A DNA stretch of 64,000 nt from CBDHFQ01 sp965262565 (GTDB taxonomy: Bacteria > Bacteroidota > Bacteroidia > J057). The stretch is taken from assembly GCA_965262565.1 (NCBI GenBank), contig CBDHFQ010000024.1, forward strand, positions 115,720 to 179,719. Reading direction: 5' to 3'. The notes under the pieces were generated by a model that was not told where the DNA came from, made no database searches, and saw only the letters and a program-made list of their open reading frames with translations. This document shows, in pieces, positions 17,930 through 26,744 of this stretch; the first letter of the stretch is position 1, and each line of letters begins with the position of its first letter. The translations under genes and the position numbers were made by a program.

Positions 17930-18619
17930 CTACAACTTCCGAATTTTGATATTCCTATAAGCGACTTGGCTGCCATGATCTTGTAAAGCAATATGACCCG
18001 TTTGCGCCTTTCCAAATCCAGGCGAGTCCTTAAAACCGGAATTAGCAATCAACTCTTCCCATTCAGGACCATTTACCGAGAACCTAAGCGTTTCCACCCC
18101 ATTGAAAATAACAAACCCTTTGTTTTGAGAATGATCTATATGAAGTATATAGTGGTTCCATTCGCCTGCCGGCTTACTGACAATATCAGATGGAGCCATC
18201 AAATTAAAAATAGAACCTGCTCTCTGAATATCTCCTCTTTCTTCTACATATTCTGTCCAATTATCATCTAATACCTGTACTTCCGGACCAGTTTCATAAG
18301 TATGTTTATACTGTTTATCTTCCACCACGCCCCAAAAAATACCAGAGTTGCCCTTTTCAGAAATCATCCATTCGAGCTCCAATTCAAAACTTGTGAATTG
18401 TTGATCGCTTACCAGATCAGCGTTCGTAGCTTCAGTTCTATTGTTTGGGTCAAACACTAACACACCATCAGAGACATACCAGCCATTGAAATTTTCTTTA
18501 CCTTTAAGGTAGATGTGCCAGCCCTCGAGGTCTTTTCCATTGAACAAATAGGTCCACTGATGATCAGAGCTGCAACTAGACATTAACATGATCATTGTAA
18601 TCAAAAGATAATTTTTCAT
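17930..18619 (-). CDS. DUF1080 (3-keto-disaccharide hydrolase-like) lipoprotein
   Basis: 229 residues. Lipoprotein signal with lipobox ending LMSSC (Cys16), then the DUF1080 fold: LFNGKDLEGWHIY, WYVSDGVLVFDP, FELELEWMISEKGNSGIFWG, and C-terminal GHIALQDHGSQVAYRNIKIR. These jellyroll proteins are found in Bacteroidota and Planctomycetes, where some act on oxidised sugars. It is exported to the outer membrane side. It starts 15-21 bp from the divergent cytochrome c gene, so the two promoters must overlap. Confidence 0.9.
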   Translation of the reverse strand: MKNYLLITMIMLMSSCSSDHQWTYLFNGKDLEGWHIYLKGKENFNGWYVSDGVLVFDPNNRTEATNADLVSDQQFTSFELELEWMISEKGNSGIFWGVVEDKQYKHTYETGPEVQVLDDNWTEYVEERGDIQRAGSIFNLMAPSDIVSKPAGEWNHYILHIDHSQNKGFVIFNGVETLRFSVNGPEWEELIANSGFKDSPGFGKAQTGHIALQDHGSQVAYRNIKIRKL

Positions 18620-18640
18620 ATTTAAGAGGTAATTATGTGT

Positions 18641-19114
18641 ATGAAATATCGCGTATTAATCTTAGTTCTGGTCTCCTTTTTTACCTTTCACTGTAAACAA
18701 AAAGAAGTGAAAGGGAACTTTTCTTTTACAAAGAAAGAAATATCGGAACACTTACAGGCTTCTAACATAATAAGTTTACAAAATAAAGGCATTGGCCCCA
18801 TCGATTCAGTAAAAATTAATGAAGAAATTGATGTAGAAATGGCCAGCAGAGGGAATGTATTGTACGAGCAAAAGTGCAAGGCATGCCATAAAGTTGGGGA
18901 GACTTTTATCGGGCCACCACCTAATGGGATTCTGAAAAGAAGAGCCCCTGAGTGGGTAATGAATATGATGTTAAATCCAGAAGAAATGCTGCAAAAAGAT
19001 TCTCTGGCCAAAGCACTTTTCATGGAGTTTAATGGACAAATGATGACGAATCAACAGCTAACTGTAGAGGAAGCTAGAGCGATATTGGAGTATTTCAGAA
19101 CGCTCGATCACTAA
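18641..19114 (+). CDS. Class I cytochrome c lipoprotein
   Basis: I choose the start at 18641 (MKYRVLILVLVSFFTFHC), giving a typical lipoprotein signal with its Cys at residue 18; a frame from 18635 adds two residues. The heme-binding site is CKACH (Cys79, Cys82, His83), and a distal Met lies in WVMNMMLNPEEML. The C-terminal helix is VEEARAILEYFRTL. A small periplasmic or membrane-anchored electron carrier, probably serving dehydrogenases. Divergent from the DUF1080 gene. Confidence 0.9.
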   Translation: MKYRVLILVLVSFFTFHCKQKEVKGNFSFTKKEISEHLQASNIISLQNKGIGPIDSVKINEEIDVEMASRGNVLYEQKCKACHKVGETFIGPPPNGILKRRAPEWVMNMMLNPEEMLQKDSLAKALFMEFNGQMMTNQQLTVEEARAILEYFRTLDH

Positions 19115-19451
19115 TTTTGGCTTTCTAATCTTGTTCTGCTGTAGCATTCAAGAATCTTGGCAGGTTGATAGGGGTTAGTAAAGCATGGTTGAAACTTATC
19201 ACTTCAGGCCTCTATTTTTGAATATTCAGAGAGATTGTAGATTCCCCAATTCTCAGTATATCAGCCAAACATATGAATTTATTACCCCGGTTTTGAGCCT
19301 TTTTGGCCTTTCCCGGGGTTGTTCTTCAGCTAATATACCTGTTTTTCCACTGACTTACAGCATTTTATCTATTTAAGTACAGGCCCAACATAGTTTTGAC
19401 TATAAAGTATGAAACCCAATGTCAAAATAATTACATTTTTACAGCCTAAAC
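19115..19451. other. Intergenic between convergent genes, with a hairpin
   Basis: Noncoding gap of 337 bp between the rightward cytochrome c gene and the leftward SnoaL gene. A 63-codon frame at 19185 has no coding character. It contains the compound hairpin listed at 19284-19319. Confidence 0.5.
19284..19319. terminator. Possible bidirectional terminator hairpin
   Basis: Perfect 7-bp arms ACCCCGG (19284-19290) and CCGGGGT (19313-19319) enclose a shorter GCC/GGC inner stem with a T5 loop. The position between convergent genes fits a shared terminator, but a strong T-tract directly after the stem is missing. It may instead be a relic of a mobile element end. Confidence 0.35.
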
Positions 19452-19808
19452 CTAGGCATGGTAATAACGCTCTCTATAAATTTTACCATCTTTCCATTCC
19501 GTAGCTACCACCTGCTCTGACACCATAGTGGTTCCATCATTTAACTTTAAGGTCATCACAGCATCATAATAAGAATGATTGTCATTGACTGCATAGTTTC
19601 CTACCTGATACCCTATAAACTCATTAACTTGATTGTCAATGAAATCCCGTTCAAATTGGATACAAAAGGATTTCCCCTTTTTAGGTTCATCATTTGCTTC
19701 ACGCAATTCTACCTCATCGTGAAGGTACTGTTCCATTGCTTCAATAAACTTTCCTTCAGCTAATAGTGCATGAATGTGTTCTAAGTTTTCTTTAATTGAA
19801 TTTTCCAT
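19452..19808 (-). CDS. SnoaL-like domain protein
   Basis: 118 residues forming one cone-shaped SnoaL/NTF2-like domain: IKENLEHIHALLAEGKFIEAM, then YLHDEVELREAND, and the C-terminal VVATEWKDGKIYRERYY. Ligand and reaction are unknown. It stands alone on the minus strand. Confidence 0.8.
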   Translation of the reverse strand: MENSIKENLEHIHALLAEGKFIEAMEQYLHDEVELREANDEPKKGKSFCIQFERDFIDNQVNEFIGYQVGNYAVNDNHSYYDAVMTLKLNDGTTMVSEQVVATEWKDGKIYRERYYHA

Positions 19809-20191
19809 GGTAAATAATTATTGTTGTCTACTCTAAATCAGTTTTCGACTTCCCTGTTTTATTCTAGCTTTCAATTTTGGCTAATATTAAACAATCAAAG
19901 CCCTTTACGATCTATAATAGCTGACATTTGTTACCAATATTGTTTAAAGATGAGAATTACACACAACATTTTGTATATGGTGTAGTGGCTGTCATATAGC
20001 TCCAACATTACCAGTAAAATCCTTAAACGTTTCCCTGACTTCTATTAGCATCAGCTTTTCGATAATAAATATCCATTTCATTTGCCAAGGCAAATTGAAT
20101 AAAAAATTTGTTAAGCGAATTGGCAATGTGTATGGCAGATACTTGGAAGATTGAAAATTTGTCTGTAAATTTGCATACTATAATTAGCAGC
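19809..20191. other. Region upstream of the methyltransferase gene
   Basis: Noncoding stretch that presumably holds the methyltransferase promoter. The methyltransferase frame is open from 20108, but the 28 residues before the Met at 20192 do not resemble the family, so part or all of this may be leader. Confidence 0.4.
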
Positions 20192-21451
20192 ATGCAAGAT
20201 CAAAAGTCCACGATAAAACCCAAAAAGAAGAACTTCAATGTTCTTAGCTTCTTTAGTGGTGCTATGGGACTTGATATCGGTTTGCACAAAGCAGGATTCG
20301 AAACTCTTTTAACTTGTGAGATAGACAAGGCAAGTCGGCAGACTATTCTTGCGAATAATCCTGGAATAGGTTTGATAGGTGATATCAGGGCATACACGAC
20401 TGATCAAATTCTTGAATATGCTGGTCTTAAGTCAAGAGAAGACGTTGATCTGATTGTGGGAGGTCCACCTTGTCAGGCATTTAGTTCAGCTGGGAAGAGA
20501 ATGGGATTAGCTGACAACAGGGGAAATGTCTTTCTAAAATTCATTGAGGTAATTGAGAATATCAATCCAAAGTTCGCTGTAATTGAGAATGTTAGAGGTC
20601 TTTTGTCCGCTGCATACGATATTGATTTAAAGCCTGAGGAGGAAGAGTTTTTACCATACGAGCTAAAAGGGCTTAAGGGAGCTACCATGTTTTATGTTTA
20701 CAATAGGTTGCGAGCTGCAGGGTATGAGCTTTCTTTTAATCTCTACAATTCAGCAAATTATGGAACACCGCAAGTCAGAGAGAGGGTAATAATTATTTGC
20801 TCAAGAGTAAATGAAAAGGTTCCTTACTTGAAACCTACTCATTCTCAAAATGGTGATTTTGGTCTTCCCGAATGGAAGACTTTAAAACAAGCAATTGGTA
20901 ACCTTAATGGTAGCAATACAGAGTTTATCAAATTTCCTGAAAAACGCCTTAAGTACTATAGAATGCTCAAGGCAGGCCAAAATTGGAGGGATTTAAGCGA
21001 GGAAATGCAAAAAGAGGCATTGGGCAAATCCTACCATTTAGGAGGTGGAAAAACAGGCTTCTTCAGACGATTAGACTGGGATAAACCTTCTCCTACTTTA
21101 GTTACTCATCCTGCAATGCCTGCCACTGATTTGGGCCACCCTGAGGAAGACAGACCTCTAAGTGTTCAAGAATATAAACGGATTCAAGAGTTTCCTGATA
21201 ATTGGGAAATAAAAGGTAGCCTTGTCAATAAGTATAAGCAAATAGGAAACGCTGTTCCTGTTAGTGTTGGTGAAGCCATCGGAAAGTTGATTTTGGAACT
21301 TGAAAAAGGTAAAATCCCCGAGAACTTACCAAACTTCAAATATTCAAGATATTTAAAGACTGCTGACCAAGAATTTATTCAAGACTTTTTGATTAGAAGT
21401 CGAAAATTGATTGAGGAAAAAGAAGTGAATCAACTTTCTTTATTTTCTTGA
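20192..21451 (+). CDS. Type II DNA (cytosine-5) methyltransferase
   Basis: About 419 residues from the preferred start (MQDQKSTIKPKKKNF at 20192); an upstream in-frame Met at 20108 would give 447. All C5-methyltransferase motifs are present in order: FSGAMGLDIGLHKAGF (I, AdoMet), GGPPCQAFSS (IV, catalytic Cys), VIENVRG (VI), QVRERVII (VIII) and QIGNAVPVSVGEAIG (X). The variable target-recognition region lies between VIII and X. It converges on the endonuclease gene with a 22-bp overlap of stop ends. It should protect host DNA against the partner enzyme. If the endonuclease is SinI-like, the site would be GGWCC; that is inference. Confidence 0.95.
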   Translation: MQDQKSTIKPKKKNFNVLSFFSGAMGLDIGLHKAGFETLLTCEIDKASRQTILANNPGIGLIGDIRAYTTDQILEYAGLKSREDVDLIVGGPPCQAFSSAGKRMGLADNRGNVFLKFIEVIENINPKFAVIENVRGLLSAAYDIDLKPEEEEFLPYELKGLKGATMFYVYNRLRAAGYELSFNLYNSANYGTPQVRERVIIICSRVNEKVPYLKPTHSQNGDFGLPEWKTLKQAIGNLNGSNTEFIKFPEKRLKYYRMLKAGQNWRDLSEEMQKEALGKSYHLGGGKTGFFRRLDWDKPSPTLVTHPAMPATDLGHPEEDRPLSVQEYKRIQEFPDNWEIKGSLVNKYKQIGNAVPVSVGEAIGKLILELEKGKIPENLPNFKYSRYLKTADQEFIQDFLIRSRKLIEEKEVNQLSLFS

Positions 21452-22197
21452 TCTTCTCCGTACCAAGGACTTTCTTCTTCAAGAAAGACCGAGCCTGGAT
21501 TATTGGAAACAGCTTCTCTAACGAATCTACGGAAAGAATATTCTGATAGCTTTTCTGCATCCTTTTTGATTCCAACCAAATCATTTAGTGCTGGCCAATT
21601 TGTGTCACCTTTCTTTGAAAATCTTCTGAACCAATGTTGAATTTCCGTGTCATCACGTACTGCTTTGCTAGAACTGTTTTCGCTATTGTCGCTATTTTTA
21701 ACTTGCAATAGCTGTCCATCAGAATTACAAAAGTCAATGCTTTTCATTGTTTCACCCCAACAGCAATGCCAATCATATTTTATCAATACAGTCGCAATAT
21801 ATTCTTCGAGAAGAGATCCTGTAATGTTTTCTGCTGACATGGCAAGTCTGTGTCCATACTTTATGGCTTCAAGGTCTTCTGTTGTATTCTTAATTCGGGC
21901 TGAAATAATTTCATCCAAAATTGGGTCGTGTTGTGTTCCTATTGCCTTGCTTGTTCTTCTTGAAGGCCTGCTGTCATAACCATTAAGAAATTTATCAGTC
22001 CATTTTTTCATGAAGTCTGTAACGTCTTCACCTTCGCGTATGTTAATGGTGCATGAATATTCAGGAATATCAATTATCCTGTCCGCAACAACCAATAAAG
22101 AGTCACTTAATCTATCAGCGGCTTGTGCTTTTACTATGTTTGATAATTCTTGTCTGCGACCTGTTAAGTCAAAATCCGAAAGTCTTTTTCTAGGCAT
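21430..22197 (-). CDS. Type II restriction endonuclease, probably SinI-like
   Basis: 255 residues, encoded opposite the methyltransferase and just downstream of a controller gene. Central features are SLLEEYIATVLIKYDWHCCWG and then IDFCNSDGQLLQVKNSDNSE; the E...D...QVKN pattern fits a PD-(D/E)XK nuclease core. SSKAVRDDTEIQHWFRRFSK and TNWPALNDLVGI recall the SinI endonuclease family from memory. The family name is moderately sure; the role as the restriction partner is well supported by context. Confidence 0.8.
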   Translation of the reverse strand: MPRKRLSDFDLTGRRQELSNIVKAQAADRLSDSLLVVADRIIDIPEYSCTINIREGEDVTDFMKKWTDKFLNGYDSRPSRRTSKAIGTQHDPILDEIISARIKNTTEDLEAIKYGHRLAMSAENITGSLLEEYIATVLIKYDWHCCWGETMKSIDFCNSDGQLLQVKNSDNSENSSSKAVRDDTEIQHWFRRFSKKGDTNWPALNDLVGIKKDAEKLSEYSFRRFVREAVSNNPGSVFLEEESPWYGEDQENKES

Positions 22198-22438
22198 TAT
22201 TTTTCTTGAATAAATCTTGAATCTTTACTTCTAAAGCATTCGCGATTTTTTCAATATTCAGAAGAGTAATGTTTTTTTCAGCTCTTTCTATCATACCGAT
22301 ATACGTTCTATGTAAATTGGCTCTATGAGCTAATTCTTCTTGGGAGATGTCTTTAACCTTTCTGAGTTGTCGAACACGTTCACCAAATATTTTAAGTATC
22401 TCTGAGTCGATATTCATCGCTAACTTTAGTATGCACAA
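22190..22438 (-). CDS. XRE-family controller (C) protein of the restriction-modification system
   Basis: The best start is the Met at 22417 (MNIDSEILKIFGERV), giving 75 residues; a longer frame adds MCILKLA. It is a single helix-turn-helix protein: RVRQLRKVKDISQEELAHRA and LHRTYIGMIERAEKNITLLN, ending with IQDLFKKNN. Its stop overlaps the endonuclease start by 8 bp, the usual C-R arrangement in which the controller first represses, then activates, endonuclease expression so methylation comes first on entry to a new host. Confidence 0.88.
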   Translation of the reverse strand: MCILKLAMNIDSEILKIFGERVRQLRKVKDISQEELAHRANLHRTYIGMIERAEKNITLLNIEKIANALEVKIQDLFKKNNA

Positions 22439-22655
22439 AGCTATCTTTAGTCTTCATTCTATACCACATACTATAGTTAGCATTCAAATTGTGTCGGTGG
22501 ATAAAAGCAATGTGTGCGGAGCACTCTTTGCTTGTGCGTTGGCTTTGTCTTTTAATGGGACACAACAACGGTCTTACTAACATCTGTGTTGGGTTTGAGT
22601 CTGCGGATTGTGGGTATGGATGTTAGTTTTTGTTATCTCCAGCACCATTTATACT

Positions 22656-23051
22656 TCAAAGATGTACTATGATACTTTGTCTATTTAGCTCAATCAAATT
22701 ATTATCCAAAAATAATTCTTCAATCCTCTCAATATTTAGTTTGAAAAGTGTTAGCAAATCAGTATTAACAATATTTCCTGTCTTAATAATGAGTAATTTT
22801 TTTGGACAGCCCTTTATAACATGATCATCCCAGAAGTCCTTATCTTTTGAAATGACCATTCGCCCTTCTCGATCAGCTAACAGAGAAATTTCGTTATCAT
22901 CTGAACGATTACCCGAAGGTAGACCTGATGTGTGTAAGCAATCCAATCCTTTTGAATTCAACCAATCTGCTAATGATTTAGGTAACTGAGCATCAACGAT
23001 AGAAATAAATATACTTAAAAATAGATATTTTTTGTTGGCCCTAACTCCCAT
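22656..23051 (-). CDS. DUF5615 PIN-like toxin-type protein
   Basis: 131 residues. The core is the DUF5615 family: VDAQLPKSLADWLNSKGLDC, SGLPSGNRSDDNEISLLADR and VISKDKDFWDDHV with the acidic PIN-like active-site residues. Relatives normally begin six or so residues before DAQLP, so the N-terminal 17 residues here (MGVRANKKYLFLSIFIS) may be an artefact of start choice. The family usually follows a DUF433 antitoxin gene; none is visible in the 240 bp upstream. It may be an orphan or a relic next to the restriction system, another defence gene. Confidence 0.75.
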   Translation of the reverse strand: MGVRANKKYLFLSIFISIVDAQLPKSLADWLNSKGLDCLHTSGLPSGNRSDDNEISLLADREGRMVISKDKDFWDDHVIKGCPKKLLIIKTGNIVNTDLLTLFKLNIERIEELFLDNNLIELNRQSIIVHL

Positions 23052-23291
23052 CTAAACGCAATACTTCATTTATCTCCCCCCCTAACTAAAGGATATGCGC
23101 AACCCAACATACACCTTAAGCTGCTCTTACGATTGATTGATTGATTCCTTGTTTTTCCCACATTTACTACAACAAAATAAACAATATTCCCATTCTACCC
23201 CTAAATGTATCTCGCTGTAGAATATGTTCTGGCATACATACATCCCATCGCTATCTCAAAAGGCTCTAGACACCTCCTGCTCCTTGTGCAT

Positions 23292-24405
23292 CTACCCTAC
23301 TTTCATTCCAAACAATGGCCTCAACCACTTCCACCTCCTTATCAAGAATTCATACAATATCCACGCTATCCCAAAAGTCCCTACTACCATCAAGCCCGCC
23401 TTCATCCAAAATCCCATATCCACATGCATTAAATAATAAGCTATCGTAATCGTAATGGTCTGATGAAGAATGTAAAAGGGATACACCGCTTGATTGGCAT
23501 AGCTTAAAGCAGAACCAGGGCGATTCAAATAGGTAGCCCCAAACCCAAAAATCGCTAACACCCACGACCACATATTGGCTACGGAAATAAAGGCTTCGGT
23601 AAAATGAACTAAAGTATTATCCTCTATATACCACCAACGAATCAATTGTAAGCTGAACAATATTATTCCTGCACCTACATATAGAAACCGACCTTTTTGA
23701 ACGGTTTTCCAAAAGGTATCTCCTACACTAATCAACAGAAATCCGCTAAAAAATAGAAAGCCGGAATTGATGAAATTAAACCAATCATAGTACCAAATTA
23801 TGTGTAATCGGAAAAAAAGGCTCCAATAAGGCTTCAAATAAGTACAACGGAATCAAGAAAATATAAAAGCCCATAGGTGTTGAACATAGTTTTCTCAACC
23901 ATTGAAGGAATCTATGCTCAGGATGCTTTCTAAGATAAACAAAAAGCGGAGCCAGCATCAGGGAATATGCCAATAAATAAGGCAAAAACCACAAATGGTG
24001 CCAACTCAAATTTCCCTCAGGATAAATGCCAGTAAATGCGTGAGTAGGCCAAAATTCCAGATAGCTTCCTACAAATTGGCCTTTATCTAATCGTTCGAAA
24101 TAAATCTGGGGAGGAACAATGAACAACATCCCTATGACTAAAGGAATAAACAGTCTTTTGATCCGTTCGAGGGTAAATTGTTTTCCCGTTCTTTTCCCTA
24201 AAGCATAGTAAGTTCCCATTCCTGAAATGACAAATAAAATGGGCAACCGCCATCGATTCAAAAAGGCCATCGGGAATACGAGTTGGTCGTAAATGACATT
24301 GTTCTTAATGTGCCAACCCCAGGGAACAAAAAACATTCCCACATGATACAGGATCAACAATAAAAAGACGATCACTCTGATCCAATCTAAATCATATCTT
24401 CGCAT
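23292..24405 (-). pseudogene. Membrane acyltransferase (Acyltransferase_3/OatA-like), frameshifted
   Basis: Two overlapping frames together make one protein of about 370 residues. The first (24405 to 23785) starts MRRYDLDWIRVIVFLLLILY, the family's opening helix with the active-site LYHVG, and ends FFPITHNLVL. The second (from about 23795 to 23292) continues YDWFNFINSGFLFFSGF and has the late helices and AVYPFYILHQTITITIAYY. Removing one base near 23793 joins HNLV to YDWFN exactly as in related proteins. These enzymes acylate sugars or lipids in the membrane. One inserted base breaks the gene, either truly or by sequencing error. Confidence 0.85.
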
Positions 24406-24514
24406 AACTCATTGATTTTTGAACTCAATCTACACGGAAAATATGGCTAAAAAAGGGGGCTGTGGCGAATGGGAAGGAATTGGGATGGAATGCAAATGAA
24501 AGGATATGCACGCA

Positions 24515-25486
24515 TCATTGGCACACATTAACCAACATATCTTTTCGCATTAATTCATCAAACTCAGCTACCATTCCCCTAGATACTGGCACCTTTTCAG
24601 AATATCCATCTAAGGTCAATTGGTACCCCCTCGCATTTCCCTTTACCTGCACGATCTTTTGGGTATTCACTAAATAAGCCCGATGTGTTTTTACAAGCCA
24701 CTCTACCTCAGCTAATTGTTGTTCCAGTACCTTCATTGTCATTCTTTTCAACCATTTTTCCCATCCACAAGCGGTTTGTATGTAAAAAGCAACATAATTT
24801 CCATCCGACATCGCAAATAGAAATTGATCCAGGGGCAAATGGAAGTCGTCTGTCTTTACTTGAGTTGTGATAGATATCTCAAAATCATGATGAAGAGGAT
24901 ACGGTGCTGTTGGTGAAGAAGATGGTAGGTGGTTTGTGCCAATGAGGAAATCCTTGCCTTGGAGGGAGGGGGTAGATGAAAGAGTAGAAGCATGGGATAA
25001 CTGTTCCTTTGGTCGAGGTTCTTTTTGAGATAGAAAGTATAAAGTTGGTGTGATTAGCGCAACTAATAAATAACCTGAAAAAAGGGCATTTCGAATTTCC
25101 TCGATCAAATATCCTATGGACCAATTGTGGGGATTGTCATAGATGATGTCTCTAATGAGAAAATTTTCTATACCGACAAGCATAAATACGATACTAAAAT
25201 GGAGCAGATATTTAGCGATGGTCCATGGTTTTTCTGCTTCTCCGAGATAATTCCATGCTGAGAAATAAGCAAAAAAGATCAGGGCAGGAAATATCGTATG
25301 AATCAAACAAATCCAATGATACCCCATCTTTTGTTCCGGCTCATATACGACATATGGTTCAAAGAAATAATTGAAGACAAAACTTAGCACAATTAATATC
25401 AAAATGAGGCGAGGCAATTTCTCTTGAGTGAAAAAGTAAGGTTGGTGACGGTGAATAATAGAAACATTGATCATGATAAAACCCAT
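24515..25486 (-). CDS. Membrane protein with a LytTR DNA-binding domain
   Basis: 323 residues; the likely start is the second Met (25474, MINVSIIHRHQPYFF). The N-terminal half has four hydrophobic helices (RLILILIVLSFVFNYFF, HTIFPALIFFAYFSAWNYL and two more). A Ser/Pro-rich linker follows, then a LytTR domain (FLFAMSDGNYVAFYI, VKTHRAYLVNTQKIVQVKGN, VPVSRGMV). It is a one-component membrane regulator. The acyltransferase gene lies 109 bp downstream on the same strand, a pairing seen often in Bacteroidota, so it probably controls that gene. Confidence 0.9.
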   Translation of the reverse strand: MGFIMINVSIIHRHQPYFFTQEKLPRLILILIVLSFVFNYFFEPYVVYEPEQKMGYHWICLIHTIFPALIFFAYFSAWNYLGEAEKPWTIAKYLLHFSIVFMLVGIENFLIRDIIYDNPHNWSIGYLIEEIRNALFSGYLLVALITPTLYFLSQKEPRPKEQLSHASTLSSTPSLQGKDFLIGTNHLPSSSPTAPYPLHHDFEISITTQVKTDDFHLPLDQFLFAMSDGNYVAFYIQTACGWEKWLKRMTMKVLEQQLAEVEWLVKTHRAYLVNTQKIVQVKGNARGYQLTLDGYSEKVPVSRGMVAEFDELMRKDMLVNVCQ

Positions 25487-25748
25487 TCTGTAATTAAAAG
25501 AAGAACAATGTTTGGGAAAGTTGCAAAGGCTTGATGAATTAATAGGAGCTTCCTATGTACCTTTTATTAAGCAAAACATCAACATTATTCATAGGTTGAG
25601 ATTGCCTTAACTCTTTAATGCACGTATTTAATAATACATTCATTAAGTTAATATACGTGAAGCAATGGATCAAGAGGTTCCTAATTGGATGTGGGATGTG
25701 GCATAAAAAGCATATATAGAACAAATACATCCCACATCCTGGTCAACA

Positions 25749-26655
25749 TCATCCTGAATCCCTAACCTTAAATTCAAATATATCTGGTCTGGCATAATGC
25801 CCTATGACATCGAAATCCAGTTTACTCTGGATAATCTCCTCCATCTCCAATTCTGCCATCAATATACCGGCCTCCCCAAACAAAGGCCCAACCAGTACTT
25901 TTCCGAAAGGAGAAACAATCACACTTCCGCCAGGACAACACTCTTCAGGCAAATCCTGGACAAAAGTTTGGTAGATTTGTGGATACATTGACTTGGTGAA
26001 ATACTGATTGGCCCCCAACACAAAACACCTTCCTTCTAGCGCTATATGAATCATGGTCGAGGTCCAGGTTTCTCGGGCATCTGCTGTAGGAGCTGCATAT
26101 ATCTCTACGCCTTGCTCAAAACATCGCCATACGTGCCAGCGGCATATAATTTTCCCAGCAAATCAGCCCTCCTATTCTACCAATATCCGTAGAAAAACTC
26201 ACCAAAGATTCTCCTCCAGCTTCTTTCCAAATAAGTCGTTCTGTTCCTGTAGGTTTGATTTTTCGGTGTACTCCCAACAATCCCTGATCAGGCGAAATAT
26301 ATATCATAGAACAGTACAAACTGCCATTCCTTGAGTTTTTTTCTGTTACGCCAATCACCAAAAATACTCCTGCCTCTTTGGAAATGTGTTCCAATCGCTT
26401 TAGGTCTTCTCCTTCTAACCTCACACTTTCTCTATGATAAACAGCATATATTTGCTTTCCTTCTAATGTTCGACTTCCCACTGTAGCCCCAAAAGTAAAC
26501 CCTCTCGGATACCCAGGAATAAATGATTCAGGAAAAACTACCAGTTGGCAATGTTCGATAGCACATTGATCGGTGAGTTGGGCTACTTTTTCCAGCGTTT
26601 TCTCTTTATTAAAGAATATAGGGCTATCCTGGACGACCCCTACTTTCACTTTCAT
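25749..26655 (-). pseudogene. Nitrilase/carbon-nitrogen hydrolase, frameshifted
   Basis: One nitrilase of about 300 residues is split into two frames. The first (26655-26116) contains the catalytic Glu (VVFPESFIPGYPRG), Lys (HRKIKPTGTER) and Cys (LICWENYMPLAR). The second continues EQGVEIYAAPTADARETW, runs into MIHIALEGRCFVLGANQY and ends at 25749. Dropping one T from the TTTT at about 26118 restores MAMFEQGVEIYAAPT. CWENYMPL is typical of true nitrilases and cyanide hydratases, which convert nitriles to carboxylic acids. All catalytic residues survive upstream of the break, but without the second half the protein would not fold. Confidence 0.87.
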
Positions 26656-26744
26656 AAGGTCATAATTTTTTCTAAGATAGGGTATTTAGTTCGAGAAGAG
26701 GAATCGCCATGAGAAGAACATATGATTTACGAGAAGGCTCTTCC

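Noticed and set aside
19185..19376. 63-codon frame after the cytochrome c gene
   Set aside because: It spans the hairpin, has no start context or family resemblance and low-complexity codon use.
22440..22655. Integron attC-like site between the controller gene and the PIN-like gene
   Set aside because: A GTTGGGT box is present, but no matching core site or paired inner boxes could be found, and there is no integrase.
23205..23436. Pair of plus-strand frames opposite the acyltransferase
   Set aside because: They are antisense shadows of the acyltransferase C-terminus, rich in Pro, His and Ser and without motifs.
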